Part shown: positions 1 to 10,093 of the stretch, piece after piece | How the letters are laid out: each line of letters opens with the position of its first letter | Numbering within the stretch: position 1 is the stretch's first letter | Source: Enhydrobacter aerosaccus | GTDB taxonomy: Bacteria > Pseudomonadota > Alphaproteobacteria > Reyranellales > Reyranellaceae | Direction: 5' to 3' | Assembly (NCBI RefSeq): GCF_900167455.1 | Contig: NZ_FUWJ01000001.1 | Span: forward strand, 1,612,001-1,676,000 | Length of the DNA: 64,000 nt | The notes under the pieces: model-generated | Told to the model about the DNA's origin: nothing | The model's database searches: none | What the model saw: the letters and a program-made list of their open reading frames with translations, nothing else | Position numbers and translations under genes: made by a program

Positions 1-273
1 ATCGCCCAGCCTGAGCCGCGTCTCCTCCACACGGCTCAGGCCGGTGGCGCGCCGGGCCTGGATATCGGCCATCAGCGCGGCGAAGGCTGACTCATCGGTC
101 GCCGAGGCCAGCGCCAGCCGGTCTCCCCAGTGCAGGTGCTGGACGATGTCGTTGACGGTCCAGTGCTTGAACTGCGTCGGCCTCGCCCAGTCGCCGGGTT
201 GGAGGCGGGCCAGCAGGCGATCGAATTCATCCGCCTCGGCGGCAAGGTCGGAGACTTGTTGCAGGCTTGTCAT
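1..273 (-). CDS. DinB/MDMPI-type metal-binding domain protein (partial, N-terminus only)
   Basis: The first 91 codons of a gene that runs off the left edge; the ATG is at 271-273. The translation starts MTSLQQVSDLAAEADEFDRL and has W38-x-V40-x-D42-x3-H46. This W-x-V-x-D-x-x-x-H pattern opens the DinB/mycothiol-dependent maleylpyruvate isomerase N-terminal fold, in which the His is the first metal ligand. The TIGR03084-type proteins of alphaproteobacteria begin this way and are usually about 250-260 residues, so roughly two thirds would be missing. Substrate unknown. It is transcribed away from the efflux pair that follows. Confidence 0.6.
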   Translation of the reverse strand, partial: MTSLQQVSDLAAEADEFDRLLARLQPGDWARPTQFKHWTVNDIVQHLHWGDRLALASATDESAFAALMADIQARRATGLSRVEETRLRLGD

Positions 274-515
274 GGGCGTCGGCTCCCTTCGGGGCGACGA
301 TAGCGGAGGCACGGCGCCGCTGTCCCTGCTCCGTCGTTTCCTACGGGTGACTAGTGCCCGTCCCGGAATGCGGGACCTTCCATTGTCCACGGTGTCATTG
401 GTCTGAATGGCCATGGCTAGGATCACGGCGTCGCGCATCCCCCGGCGCACCATACTGCCTTCCGGACGCGGCTGGTTCCCGGTAGTTTGGCGCCTAGACA
501 GGACAGAGTACGCCC

Positions 516-1772
516 ATGTCAGTTCCAGGGTCCGGCCGCCTTTCTGGCCGCATCGAGCCGTTGCCGCGGGTCGGCTCCGAGGCAGAGACCTCCGACCGGG
601 TCACGGACCGCACCGCCGCGCCGACACAAGTCCCCCGACCGCCAGTCCAGTCGCCCGTCCAGCCGGCATCGACCCCGGCAAGGCGACGCGGCGGGCGCCG
701 CCGCGGCGTGCTTGCCATTATGCTGCTGGCAGTGGCCGGCTTCGGCGGCTGGTACGGCTATCGCTGGTGGACCGATGGACGCTTCATGGTGTGGACCGAC
801 GACGCCTATGTCGGAGCCAAGACCGTGATCCTGGCGGCAAAAGTGCCGGGCTACATCTCGTCGCTCAATGTCGAGGACAACGCGTTCGTCCACGGCGGCG
901 ACGTCATCGCCATCATCGACGACGGTGACTACAAGCTGGCGCTCGAATCGGCGCGCGCCCGGACCCGGACCCAGCAGGCCACGGTCGAGCGGATCGGTCG
1001 CCAAATCAAGGCGCTGGAGGCCGCCGTAGAACAGGCCAAGGCGCAGCTCGTGTCGGCCCAGGCCGGTGCCGCCCGCGCCAAGCTCGAATTCGACCGCCAG
1101 CAGTCGCTCACCCTCATCGGCGGCGCCAGCAAGCAGGTTTTCGAACAGGCCTATACCAACCGCGACCAGGGCGATGCCGCGGTCCTCAACGCCAAGGCTG
1201 CCGTCGATGCGGCCGAGGCCAATGTCGCGGTGGCCCGGAGCCAGCAGGAGGAGGCGCGCCAGACAGTATCGGAACTGGAGATGGCGGCCGCGCGCGCCGA
1301 GCGCGATCTCTCCTTCACGGTGATCCGCGCGCCGTTCGACGGCGTGGTCGGCAACCGTGCCATCCAGGCCGGCGGCTACGTGCAGGCGGGCACGCGTCTC
1401 GTAAGCGTGGTGCCGCTCGACGACGTCTATATCGACGCCAACTTCAAGGAGACGCAGCTCGCCCGCATCAGGCCAGGGGCGCATGTCTCGATCCTGGTCG
1501 ATGCCCTGCCGGATGTCGTGCTCGACGGCACGGTCGAGAGCATCGCTCCCGCTTCGGGCTCGGTGTTCTCGCTGCTGCCGCCCGACAACGCCACGGGCAA
1601 CTTCACCAAGATCGTGCAGCGCCTGCCGGTGCGCATTCGCGTCGCCCCCGAAGTGGCGGAACAGGGCGCGCTGCGGCCTGGCATGTCGGTGGCCGCCGGC
1701 GTCGATACGCGCACCGGCGCCATGGGCGCGCCGCCGGTTTCGATCACGGCCACACCGACAGCCCCCCGGTAA
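516..1772 (+). CDS. HlyD/EmrA-family efflux periplasmic adaptor (membrane fusion protein)
   Basis: 418 residues. A polar, proline-rich N-terminal tail ends in an Arg-rich stretch (residues 57-63). A single membrane anchor follows (about 64-83), then a biotinyl-lipoyl-like half (W-T-D-D-A-Y-V near 92), a long alpha-helical hairpin rich in Ala/Glu/Gln (about 140-265), the second lipoyl half (VIRAPFDGVVG) and a beta-barrel domain. This is the EmrA layout. Proteins of this type join an inner-membrane DHA2 pump to an outer-membrane channel. The pump gene starts 13 bases downstream, so the two form an operon. No TolC-like channel is encoded nearby. Exported compound unknown. Confidence 0.9.
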   Translation: MSVPGSGRLSGRIEPLPRVGSEAETSDRVTDRTAAPTQVPRPPVQSPVQPASTPARRRGGRRRGVLAIMLLAVAGFGGWYGYRWWTDGRFMVWTDDAYVGAKTVILAAKVPGYISSLNVEDNAFVHGGDVIAIIDDGDYKLALESARARTRTQQATVERIGRQIKALEAAVEQAKAQLVSAQAGAARAKLEFDRQQSLTLIGGASKQVFEQAYTNRDQGDAAVLNAKAAVDAAEANVAVARSQQEEARQTVSELEMAAARAERDLSFTVIRAPFDGVVGNRAIQAGGYVQAGTRLVSVVPLDDVYIDANFKETQLARIRPGAHVSILVDALPDVVLDGTVESIAPASGSVFSLLPPDNATGNFTKIVQRLPVRIRVAPEVAEQGALRPGMSVAAGVDTRTGAMGAPPVSITATPTAPR

Positions 1773-1785
1773 GCGGAGCGCGGCA

Positions 1786-3369
1786 ATGGCCAGCCCTGGC
1801 TCTCCTGCCGCGCCTTCCGCTGCGGCGGACAACGACCGCATCGAGCCGCAACACCTGGCGGCGTTCATCGCCATGGTGTTCGGCATGTTCATGGCGATCC
1901 TCGACATCCAGATCGTCTCTGCCTCCCTCAGCGAGATCCAGGCTGGACTGTCGGCGAGTGCCGACGAGATCCCGTGGGTGCAGACGGCCTATCTGGTCGC
2001 CGAGGTGGTGATGATTCCGCTCTCGGGCCTGCTGTCGCGGGCGATGGGCACACGCATCCTGTTCGCCCTCTCCGCCGGCGGCTTCACACTGTCGAGCCTG
2101 GCTTGCGGACTGTCGACCTCGATGGAGGAGATGATCCTGTGGCGTGCCGTACAGGGCTTCATCGGCGGCGGCATGATCCCGACCGTGTTCGCGACCGCCT
2201 ATATGGTGTTCCCGCGCTCGAAGTTCGCGGTCGTCACGCCGGTGATCGGCCTGGTGGCGACGCTGGCGCCGACGATCGGCCCGACCGTCGGCGGCTACCT
2301 GACCGACCTGCTGTCGTGGCGCTGGCTGTTCTTCATCAACATCGTGCCGGGCCTCTGCGTCACGACTGCGGCCCTTGCCCTGATCGATTTTGACGAACCG
2401 CACTGGGCGCTGTTCGACGATTTCGACTGGCTGGGGCTGGCGGCCATGGCAGGCTTCCTGGGCTCTCTGGAATACGTGCTCGAGGACGGGCCACGCTACG
2501 GCTGGTTCGAGGACGAGACGGTGCTGACGCTGGGCTGGGTGATGGTCCTGTCGGCGGTCGTGTTCTTCGTGCGCGCCTTCACGGTGCGCCAGCCGATCGT
2601 CGACTTGCGGACCTTCGGCAACCGCAACTTCGCGATCGGCGCCCTGCTGGCCGCCCTGGTGGGAGTCGGCCTCTACGGCATGACGCTGATCTATCCGCTC
2701 TATCTCGGCCGCATTCGCGGCTACAACGCGCTTATGATCGGCGAGACGGTGTTCGTCTCGGGCGTGGCCATGTTCCTGACGGCACCGATCATCGGGCGGC
2801 TGATGTCCAAGGTCGATCCCCGCCTCATGATCATGGCCGGCAGCCTGATCTTCGCCGTCGGCACCTGGCAGACCAGCACCATCACCAGCGACTGGGATTT
2901 CGGCGAGCTGCTGTGGCCGCAGATCTTCCGCGGCGTTGGCCTGATGACGACGATGATCCCAATCCAGAACGTCGCGCTCGGCACGCTGCCGCTCGACCGC
3001 GTCAAGAACGCCGCCGGCCTGTTCAACCTGATGCGCAACCTCGGCGGCGCCATCGGGCTCGCCGGCATCAACACCGTGCTCAACGACCGCACCGACCTGC
3101 ATCTGGCACGGCTGCACGAGCGGCTCACCTGGGCGCATCCGCCGGCCCTCGAGCGGCTCGACCAGCTCACCCAGCGCCTGCAGGATTATCCCGACGCCGC
3201 CACCATGGCGCTGAAGCTGCTGACGCAGATCACTCATCAGCAAGGCGTGGTGATGGCCTTCGCCGACGTGTTCCTGCTGCTGACCCTGATCTTCGTGGCC
3301 CTGGCGGGCCTGACGCTGCTGCTGCGGCGGCCAGCCGCCGGCGCCGCTCCGGGCGGCGGAGGTCACTGA
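1786..3369 (+). CDS. DHA2-family MFS drug exporter (EmrB/QacA type)
   Basis: 527 residues with about 14 hydrophobic segments, the DHA2 number. The first helix carries M-A-I-L-D-I-Q-I-V, the family's motif D1 (LDxTVVNVALP-like), and LLSRAMGTR follows as a degenerate motif A. The ATG at 1786 was chosen because the sequence upstream in this frame is antisense-like Arg/Pro-rich text overlapping the adaptor, and because homologues begin shortly before the first helix. It works with the preceding HlyD-type adaptor as a proton-driven tripartite exporter in the inner membrane. Substrate range cannot be read from the sequence. Confidence 0.9.
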   Translation: MASPGSPAAPSAAADNDRIEPQHLAAFIAMVFGMFMAILDIQIVSASLSEIQAGLSASADEIPWVQTAYLVAEVVMIPLSGLLSRAMGTRILFALSAGGFTLSSLACGLSTSMEEMILWRAVQGFIGGGMIPTVFATAYMVFPRSKFAVVTPVIGLVATLAPTIGPTVGGYLTDLLSWRWLFFINIVPGLCVTTAALALIDFDEPHWALFDDFDWLGLAAMAGFLGSLEYVLEDGPRYGWFEDETVLTLGWVMVLSAVVFFVRAFTVRQPIVDLRTFGNRNFAIGALLAALVGVGLYGMTLIYPLYLGRIRGYNALMIGETVFVSGVAMFLTAPIIGRLMSKVDPRLMIMAGSLIFAVGTWQTSTITSDWDFGELLWPQIFRGVGLMTTMIPIQNVALGTLPLDRVKNAAGLFNLMRNLGGAIGLAGINTVLNDRTDLHLARLHERLTWAHPPALERLDQLTQRLQDYPDAATMALKLLTQITHQQGVVMAFADVFLLLTLIFVALAGLTLLLRRPAAGAAPGGGGH

Positions 3370-3444
3370 CACGGGCGGAGACTGGGAACCTGACCCCGCC
3401 TCGATAAGTTGCTGGGATGGCATTCCCGTCGCCGAGGAGGTTCC

Positions 3445-3771
3445 ATGCCCCAGATCCAGACCGCCAACCAACCCGTCACCCAGATCACCATCGTCGAGGC
3501 CGAGCCGGACAAGCAGGCGGAAGCGCTGTCGCTGATGACCGAGCGCGCCCGCTTCATGGCCCGGCAGCCCGGCTTCGTCTCCATCAGCCTGCATCGCAGC
3601 CTCGATGGCCGGCGGATCGTCAACTACATCCAGTGGAGCAGCCGCGAGCAGCTCGAAGCCGCGCACAAGGCGCCGCAGTTCCGCAAGGAATGGGACCGGT
3701 TCGATCGCATGACCGACGACATCGATCCGCATCTGTACGAGGTGTGCGAGATCCTGGACGGCAAGCGGTAG
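3445..3771 (+). CDS. Antibiotic-biosynthesis-monooxygenase (ABM) domain protein
   Basis: 108 residues forming one ferredoxin-like ABM/dimeric alpha-beta barrel domain: a strand with TQITIVEAEPDKQ, a helix with ALSLMTERARFMARQPGFVS, then NYIQWSSREQLEAAH. The start at 3445 is set by GAGGAGG about 6 bases upstream; an upstream in-frame ATG at 3409 lacks such a site. ABM proteins are small cofactor-free oxygenases or heme-degrading or quinone-modifying enzymes; which applies here cannot be told. It lies 75 bases after the efflux pump and may be co-transcribed with it. Confidence 0.8.
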   Translation: MPQIQTANQPVTQITIVEAEPDKQAEALSLMTERARFMARQPGFVSISLHRSLDGRRIVNYIQWSSREQLEAAHKAPQFRKEWDRFDRMTDDIDPHLYEVCEILDGKR

Positions 3772-3789
3772 GAGCGGCATCGCCGCTCC
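3771..3789. terminator. Hairpin between convergent genes
   Basis: A perfect 8-bp inverted repeat GGAGCGGC/GCCGCTCC with a 3-base loop begins at the last base of the ABM stop codon and lies 20 bases from the stop of the convergent lipoprotein gene. There is no T-tract, so it would act as a bidirectional barrier rather than a textbook intrinsic terminator. Confidence 0.45.
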
Positions 3790-3808
3790 CGCCTGGACGG
3801 CGCCAGCC

Positions 3809-4408
3809 CTACTTGCCGATCATTCCATCCTTCTTCATCGCCTCGAGCATCTCGGTGGCGGCGAGGTCGAACATCTGGTCGTCGATGTCGGCCCAGATGT
3901 TCTTCTGTCCGAAATTCACCTTGAATTGCCAGAGCGTCTTCTTTCCGTCGTGCAGGAGGACGCTCAAAGTCACGGTCATCACACAGTCGGCATAGCAGGC
4001 GATCTTGGCCGACGTGATCTGGGCGAACAGTATGGCGGGGGCAGTCGGAGAAACCGTCAATCCATACGGTGCGGCGAGGGCTGGGAAGCGGTCACGAAAG
4101 TCACGGCTGATCAGCTTCGCGAACTCCTGCAGCCTTTCATGTCCCTTGACCCTGTTGGCCTCCTGTTGCGCTGGCAGCACTGCCCCATAGGATGTCGTCT
4201 GGACCTCGAGCCTCACGGCGTTGTTGGGCATCATGTCGATGCGGACAGCCTCGATCTTCTGCGCCGGCCGCTCGACGATCTTGCTGTCGGACGATCTGAC
4301 CGTGCCGCAACCCGCCAGCGCCGCCACGAGACCGCCGATCGCGACACAGCGTACGGCCGCCGACATCCATGTCGTCAGCCGCTTGGCCGACATGTTGAAA
4401 GACATCAT
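3809..4408 (-). CDS. Putative lipoprotein, member A of a tandem paralogous pair
   Basis: 199 residues from the ATG at 4408 (preceded by GAGGGAGAGCGGGGGA). An N-terminal signal segment ends in a lipobox L-A-G-C, so the mature protein should be lipidated. The rest has no domain I recognise: a mixed alpha/beta protein with Y-G-L-T-V-S-P mid-protein, two Cys (K-I-A-C-Y-A-D-C) and a C-terminal M-K-K-D-G-M-I-G-K. It is clearly homologous along its length to the next gene (shared VPYG/APYG, R-D-R-F-P/R-T-R-F-P and MKKDGxIG), so the two arose by duplication. Function unknown; an envelope assembly or secretion accessory role is possible. Confidence 0.75.
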   Translation of the reverse strand: MMSFNMSAKRLTTWMSAAVRCVAIGGLVAALAGCGTVRSSDSKIVERPAQKIEAVRIDMMPNNAVRLEVQTTSYGAVLPAQQEANRVKGHERLQEFAKLISRDFRDRFPALAAPYGLTVSPTAPAILFAQITSAKIACYADCVMTVTLSVLLHDGKKTLWQFKVNFGQKNIWADIDDQMFDLAATEMLEAMKKDGMIGK

Positions 4409-4529
4409 TCCCCCGCTCTCCCTCGAACGCACACACGCTCCGCTTCCTCCACATGGAGGCAGCCGTCGCGGAGCGACAACGGTCTGCCGCAAGCCGAGGA
4501 GCATCGCCTCGCCGGCTCTATGATCCCGT

Positions 4530-5129
4530 CTAGCCGCCGATCACACCGTCCTTCTTCATGCCGTCGAGCAGCTGAACGGCGACGGCGTCGAACAGGACGT
4601 CGTTGATTTCGACCGTGGAGCTTGCCTGGCCGAACTCGATCGAGGACCGCCACAAGGTCTGTCCGCCCGCGTCGAGCAGCTTCGCCTCAATGGTGACGGT
4701 GGTCGTGCATTTGCCGGCTCCGCAGTTCGTCTCGCTGCTTTCGATCCGCACATGCAGCACGTTGTCGGCTGTCGGCGCGATGCGCACGCCGTAGGGAACC
4801 GCCAAAACCGGGAAGCGGGTTCGGAAGCCGGTGACCAGCAGCCGCGCGATCTCCTGCAATTTGATCTGCGCCGTGTACGAACTCGATCCCTGCTCCGCGG
4901 CGGTATTGGCGTATCTCGGAACGACCGTCGACACCTTGGTGGGCACGGCGTGGTTGGGATCCACGACCACGCTCATGACCTGGATCCGTGCCGGAGGCTT
5001 CACCAGAAGTTCGCTGTGAGAGGATTTTATGTTCGAGCAGGCGGAGAGCAGGACCAACAGAACGCCGACAAACGCACCCACGCGCACAGGCTCCGCCGCC
5101 CGTGCGGCGAAGCGACCAAACGCAACCAT
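4530..5129 (-). CDS. Putative lipoprotein, member B of a tandem paralogous pair
   Basis: 199 residues. A hydrophobic N-terminus (V-G-A-F-V-G-V-L-L-V-L-L) leads to lipobox L-S-A-C near residue 31, followed by S-N-I-K-S-S-H-S. The body matches the downstream paralogue: an E/A-rich segment with L-Q-E-I-A, R-T-R-F-P-V-L-A-V-P-Y-G, a Cys pair C-G-A-G-K-C in the same place as C-Y-A-D-C, and the ending M-K-K-D-G-V-I-G-G. The genes are 121 bases apart on the same strand. The conserved Cys pair suggests a structural disulfide in the periplasm. No known family assigned. Confidence 0.75.
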   Translation of the reverse strand: MVAFGRFAARAAEPVRVGAFVGVLLVLLSACSNIKSSHSELLVKPPARIQVMSVVVDPNHAVPTKVSTVVPRYANTAAEQGSSSYTAQIKLQEIARLLVTGFRTRFPVLAVPYGVRIAPTADNVLHVRIESSETNCGAGKCTTTVTIEAKLLDAGGQTLWRSSIEFGQASSTVEINDVLFDAVAVQLLDGMKKDGVIGG

Positions 5130-5433
5130 CGATCCCGGCTCCCCCCGTCAACGCAATCGCGACTGTTTCATATCGGTTGAGAGCGGTAACGGTCTACAAC
5201 TGTTTCGACGGTCCCGTCATCGCGCACGGAAGAAGATGTTGGATCCACACTGGCCGCTATCTCTGGTCGATGCCAGCCCGACCAATGGACTTCACCGGTG
5301 CCGATGTGACCGTATAAGCTAGTGTGCCATATTCGGGGGGAGCGGAGTCGGTGTTTCCGGGAAGTTTGTCCGGCGTCGCCATTAGGCGGATGCGCCATGC
5401 TGGAGAGGTGCCGACCGGCGCCGGACGGTCTGC
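5130..5433. other. Intergenic stretch between divergent genes
   Basis: 304 bases separating the lipoprotein pair (minus) from the DUF4239-like gene (plus). No convincing coding frame. The only element I can point to is a sigma70-like promoter candidate on the plus strand at 5291-5318. Confidence 0.5.
5291..5318 (+). promoter_or_regulatory. Candidate sigma70 promoter for the DUF4239-like gene
   Basis: TTCACC at 5291-5296 and TATAAG at 5313-5318 are separated by 16 bases, about 115 bases upstream of the TTG start. The -10 is good, the -35 moderate. Based on consensus resemblance only. Confidence 0.35.
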
Positions 5434-6234
5434 TTGGCCTATCTGATCGCCGCCCTGGCGCAGCACCTCAACGACTTCGCCATCCTGGCGATCGCGGCGA
5501 TGGTATTCGGAGCCGGCGGCGTCTTCCTCTCCTATGTCGCGCACCACGTCTGGTTCAACCGCTGGCCGGTGCGCGGCGAGGAAGACAAGAAGGTCGCCGA
5601 TACCGTCCAGACCAGCCTGCTGGGCTTCTCCGCCTTCGTGCTCGCGCTCGCCGTCACCAACGTCCTGTCGAACCTGTCGCAGGTCGGGGAGGCCGCATAC
5701 CTGGAAGCCGGCGACATCGCCAGCCTCGATCGCGAGCTCGGCGCCCTGGGTAACCAGGCCACGACGGCCCGTCAGGCGCTGGCGGATTATGCGCGCGACG
5801 TCGCCGCCGACGAATGGCCGCGGCTCGCCAAGGTGCAGCCGACGCTGTCGCCGATCGTGTCGCAGGACATCACCAGGCTCTGGGCCGAGACCCGGCGCCT
5901 GCAGGGCGACGCGCAGCTGGTGCCCGAGCATATTCGCGATGCCCTGGACCGCTATCTCGGCACCATCGAGCGGGCCCGCGCCGAACGCCTGGCCCAGGCG
6001 ACCAAGAGCATTCCCTCGATCTTCTGGATCATCATCATCCTGTTCGTGTCGGCGGCGAGCTTCATGAACGGACGCAACAACCTGCATCGCTTCGGCATGC
6101 ATCTGATCGTCGTCCACATGGCAGCGATCGGCATGGTGATCGCGCTGATCGTGATCGTCGACAATCCGTTCCGCGGCGTGACCAGCATCGATCCGTCGAT
6201 CATCGCCGACGCCCTGAAGGCGCCGGCGCACTAA
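5434..6234 (+). CDS. DUF4239-like (bestrophin-like) membrane protein
   Basis: 266 residues. There are two N-terminal membrane segments (about 5-40 and 60-82), a long soluble helical middle with V-G-E-A-A-Y-L-E-A and many Arg/Ala residues (about 85-190), then two C-terminal membrane segments (about 194-212 and 228-245). This 2+2 pattern with a central helical domain is that of DUF4239. The start is TTG at 5434; no ATG or GTG precedes it in frame, and a later ATG would remove the first helix. Function of the family is not established, though a channel-like fold has been suggested by its bestrophin label. Confidence 0.7.
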   Translation: MAYLIAALAQHLNDFAILAIAAMVFGAGGVFLSYVAHHVWFNRWPVRGEEDKKVADTVQTSLLGFSAFVLALAVTNVLSNLSQVGEAAYLEAGDIASLDRELGALGNQATTARQALADYARDVAADEWPRLAKVQPTLSPIVSQDITRLWAETRRLQGDAQLVPEHIRDALDRYLGTIERARAERLAQATKSIPSIFWIIIILFVSAASFMNGRNNLHRFGMHLIVVHMAAIGMVIALIVIVDNPFRGVTSIDPSIIADALKAPAH

Positions 6235-6716
6235 GGGCGTCCGACCGTGGCGATCGCCGCCCCTCCGGGTGACGGCCGTTGGCGACCAGAATCGGTCACG
6301 CCGGCTACCAGCGCTATCATGCCGGCACCATGACGACCGCCTCTCTTCCTGCCGCCGCCGCTCGCGAGCCTCGCGAGGAATCGCCTTCGATGCAGCCGGG
6401 CCACGCTTTTCGGCCAATCCTCGCGAGGAAAATTTTTATTGTGCAGGGCGAAGCGGCCTGCCCCCGCCAGCACCGAGTTCCCGTTTATTTTCCGTTTGTT
6501 TAACGGCAGGCCGCCCCAGATTGATCACCGCATGCCGTCTTGCTGCAGATGCACACGCTTCACCACAATCCTCCCCATCCACCGGCACAGGCTGCGGCCG
6601 GATGGCGAAATCACATTGATGGAGAACGAGCCGTGCTTATCACTCGCTCTTGCCAGTCCAGCACGCGGGCGCTAGCACCATTGCAACGCGACAACGAAGA
6701 CAGCAGGGAGCTGAAC
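6235..6716. other. Long leader region upstream of pckA
   Basis: 482 bases with no credible gene. It contains two AT-rich islands unusual for this DNA, around 6428-6442 (AAAATTTTTATTG) and 6482-6503 (TTTATTTTCCGTTTGTTTAA). These are reasonable places for the pckA promoter and activator sites. No specific operator recognised. Confidence 0.5.
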
Positions 6717-8324
<1,608 letters not shown>

Positions 8325-8339
8325 GCCTTCCGGATACCG

Positions 8340-8367
8340 ACCAGCCGCCTCAGACGATGCGGCTGGT
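8340..8367. terminator. Hairpin at the pckA / acyl-CoA ligase junction
   Basis: Perfect 9-bp inverted repeat ACCAGCCGC/GCGGCTGGT with a 10-base loop, starting 15 bases after the pckA stop and overlapping the last codons of the convergent ligase. It lacks a T-tract; likely a transcription barrier or 3'-end stabiliser. Confidence 0.4.
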
Positions 8368-9900
8368 GCGGTTCCCCCAATAGCGATCCCGCAGCAGGCG
8401 CTTGTAGAGCTTGCCGGTCGGCAGGCGCGGCAGCTCGGGCTCGAAGTCGATCGAGCGCGGCACCTTCTGGCGGGCGAGATGCTGGCCGCAGAAGGCGATC
8501 AGCTCCTCGGCGATGGCGGGGCTCGGATGCTGCTCGGGCATGAGCTGCACCACCGCCTTCACCTCCTCGCCGAGGTCGGGGTTGGGCACGCCGAACACGG
8601 CTGCATCAGCGACCTTGGGATGGGTGATCAGCAGGTTCTCGCATTCCTGCGGATAGATGTTCACGCCGCCTGAGATGATCATGAAGGTGGCGCGATCGGT
8701 GAGGTAGAGATAGCCGTCGCTATCGACATAGCCGACATCGCCGACCGTGCTCATGCTGCCGTCGGACGAGCGCGCCTCGCGGGTCTTGGCGGGGTCGTTG
8801 AAGTACTCGAACGGCGTCGCGGTCTTGAACCACAGCGTACCGGCGGTGCCGGGCGGGACCTCCTTCATCTCGTCGTCGAGCACATGCAGTTCGCCCAGCA
8901 GCACGCGGCCCACGGTACCGCGATGGGCCAGCCACTCCTCCGAGTCACAGGCCGTGAAGCCCAGCCCCTCGGTGGCGCCGTAATACTCGTGGATGATCGG
9001 CCCCCACCACTCGATCATCTGCTCCTTCACCTGCACCGGGCACGGCGCCGCGGCATGGATGGCGATCTCGAGCGACGACAGGTCGTGGCGCTTGCGCACC
9101 GCCTCCGGTAGCTTGAGCAGGCGCGAGAACATGGTCGGCACGAGCTGGCTGTGGGTGATTCGGTACGTCTCGACCAGCTGCAGGTAATGCTCGGCGTCGA
9201 AGCGCTCCATGATCACGACGGTGCCGCCGTTGCGGATGGTCAGGTTGACCGCCGCCTGCGGCGCCGAGTGGTAGAGCGGCGCCGGCGACAGGTAGATCAT
9301 GCCGTCGCGATAACGCCAGAGCTTGTCGAGGAAGGCGAAGATCGGCAAGTGCTGCGACGGCGGCTGTTCGGGGATCGGCCGCACGATGCCTTTCGGCCGG
9401 CCGGTGGTGCCGGAGGAATAGAGCATCGCCGTGCCCAGCGATTCGTCGGCGATCGGCGTACCCGGCAGCCCCGCCGTCGCCTCGTCGAGGTTGCGCACGC
9501 GGTCGCCGTCACCCGGCCCGTCGACGATCAGGCACAGCTCGATCCGGGGTGCCAGCGGCAGCGCCGCCAAGGCAACGTCGCGCTTGGCCTGCGAGGTGAT
9601 GAGCACCCGCGATTCGCTGTTGTTGAGGATGTAGGCCAGCTCCTCGACCGTGAGGAACGAGTTGACGCAGGTGTAATAGAGCCCCGCCCGCTCGCCGGCG
9701 CCGCAGCATTCGACGTAGCGGGCGTTGTTCTCCATGTAGATCGAGTAGTGATCGAGCCGCTTCAGCCCCTGCCGCCGCAGCAGGTGAGCCAGCCGGTTGC
9801 TCCGAGCCTCGAGCTCGCCGTAGGTGATGGTCTCGCCGCTGCCCGCCATGATGACGGCCGGCTGTTCTGCCCGCGTGGCCGCGTGCTGCCTCGAATACAT
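8350..9900 (-). CDS. Class I acyl-CoA synthetase (AMP-forming ligase)
   Basis: 516 residues. The P-loop-like A3 motif Y-S-S-G-T-T-G-R-P-K-G lies at 161-171, an adenine-binding Y-Y-G-A-T-E-G near 310, the hinge segment D-R-A-T-F-M-I-I-S-G-G-V-N-I-Y-P-Q-E near 415, and the C-terminal catalytic lysine region P-T-G-K-L-Y-K-R-L. These enzymes activate a carboxylic acid as acyl-adenylate and transfer it to CoA. The hinge sequence (DRxxFMIISGGxNIYPxE) is typical of FadD3/FadD17-like and cyclohexanecarboxylate-type ligases; I cannot name the acid. The ATG at 9900 follows GGAGGGAG. It stands alone with no beta-oxidation genes beside it. Confidence 0.9.
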   Translation of the reverse strand: MYSRQHAATRAEQPAVIMAGSGETITYGELEARSNRLAHLLRRQGLKRLDHYSIYMENNARYVECCGAGERAGLYYTCVNSFLTVEELAYILNNSESRVLITSQAKRDVALAALPLAPRIELCLIVDGPGDGDRVRNLDEATAGLPGTPIADESLGTAMLYSSGTTGRPKGIVRPIPEQPPSQHLPIFAFLDKLWRYRDGMIYLSPAPLYHSAPQAAVNLTIRNGGTVVIMERFDAEHYLQLVETYRITHSQLVPTMFSRLLKLPEAVRKRHDLSSLEIAIHAAAPCPVQVKEQMIEWWGPIIHEYYGATEGLGFTACDSEEWLAHRGTVGRVLLGELHVLDDEMKEVPPGTAGTLWFKTATPFEYFNDPAKTREARSSDGSMSTVGDVGYVDSDGYLYLTDRATFMIISGGVNIYPQECENLLITHPKVADAAVFGVPNPDLGEEVKAVVQLMPEQHPSPAIAEELIAFCGQHLARQKVPRSIDFEPELPRLPTGKLYKRLLRDRYWGNRTSRIV

Positions 9901-10004
9901 GCGCTCCCTCCAGATCCGACGTTTCTTGGGGTCAACGTTGGCCCGGCGGGGACGGGCAAATCAAGCACGGCAGCGGCGGACGCGACTTGCCGCAATTCGG
10001 GCAG

Positions 10005-10034
10005 CAAAAAACCCCGCCAGCTGGTGGCGGGGTT
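10005..10034 (-). terminator. Intrinsic terminator of the cold-shock gene
   Basis: Read on the minus strand: AACCCCGCCA/TGGCGGGGTT forms a 10-bp GC-rich stem (10010-10034) with a 5-base loop, followed directly by a run of six Ts. It lies about 60 bases beyond the cold-shock stop codon. Confidence 0.85.
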
Positions 10035-10053
10035 CAAGCTCCTCTTCAGAGGC

Positions 10054-10073
10054 TGCCGCTATTGGTAGCGGCA
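10054..10073 (-). other. Second hairpin in the cold-shock 3' region
   Basis: TGCCGCTA/TAGCGGCA, a perfect 8-bp stem with a 4-base loop, lies between the cold-shock stop codon and the intrinsic terminator. It may be an RNA-stabilising 3' structure; it has no T-tract of its own. Confidence 0.5.
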
Positions 10074-10093
10074 ATCCCTGATCCGGAAAGGGC

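Noticed and set aside
519-1907. A 462-codon minus-strand open frame opposite the HlyD-type adaptor
   Set aside because: Low-complexity Arg/Gly/Asp text in the complementary frame of a clear adaptor gene; no ribosome site and no recognisable domain.
1744-3780. A 678-codon open frame on the minus strand opposite the MFS exporter
   Set aside because: It is rich in His/Gln/Arg/Asp and lacks hydrophobic or motif structure; the plus strand encodes an obvious 14-helix transporter. Such long antisense frames are common in GC-rich DNA.
6540-6716. A 59-residue N-terminal extension of PEP carboxykinase
   Set aside because: The extension is His/Arg/Pro-rich and unlike the enzyme; the GTG at 6717 has AGGGAG upstream and gives the normal 535-residue length.
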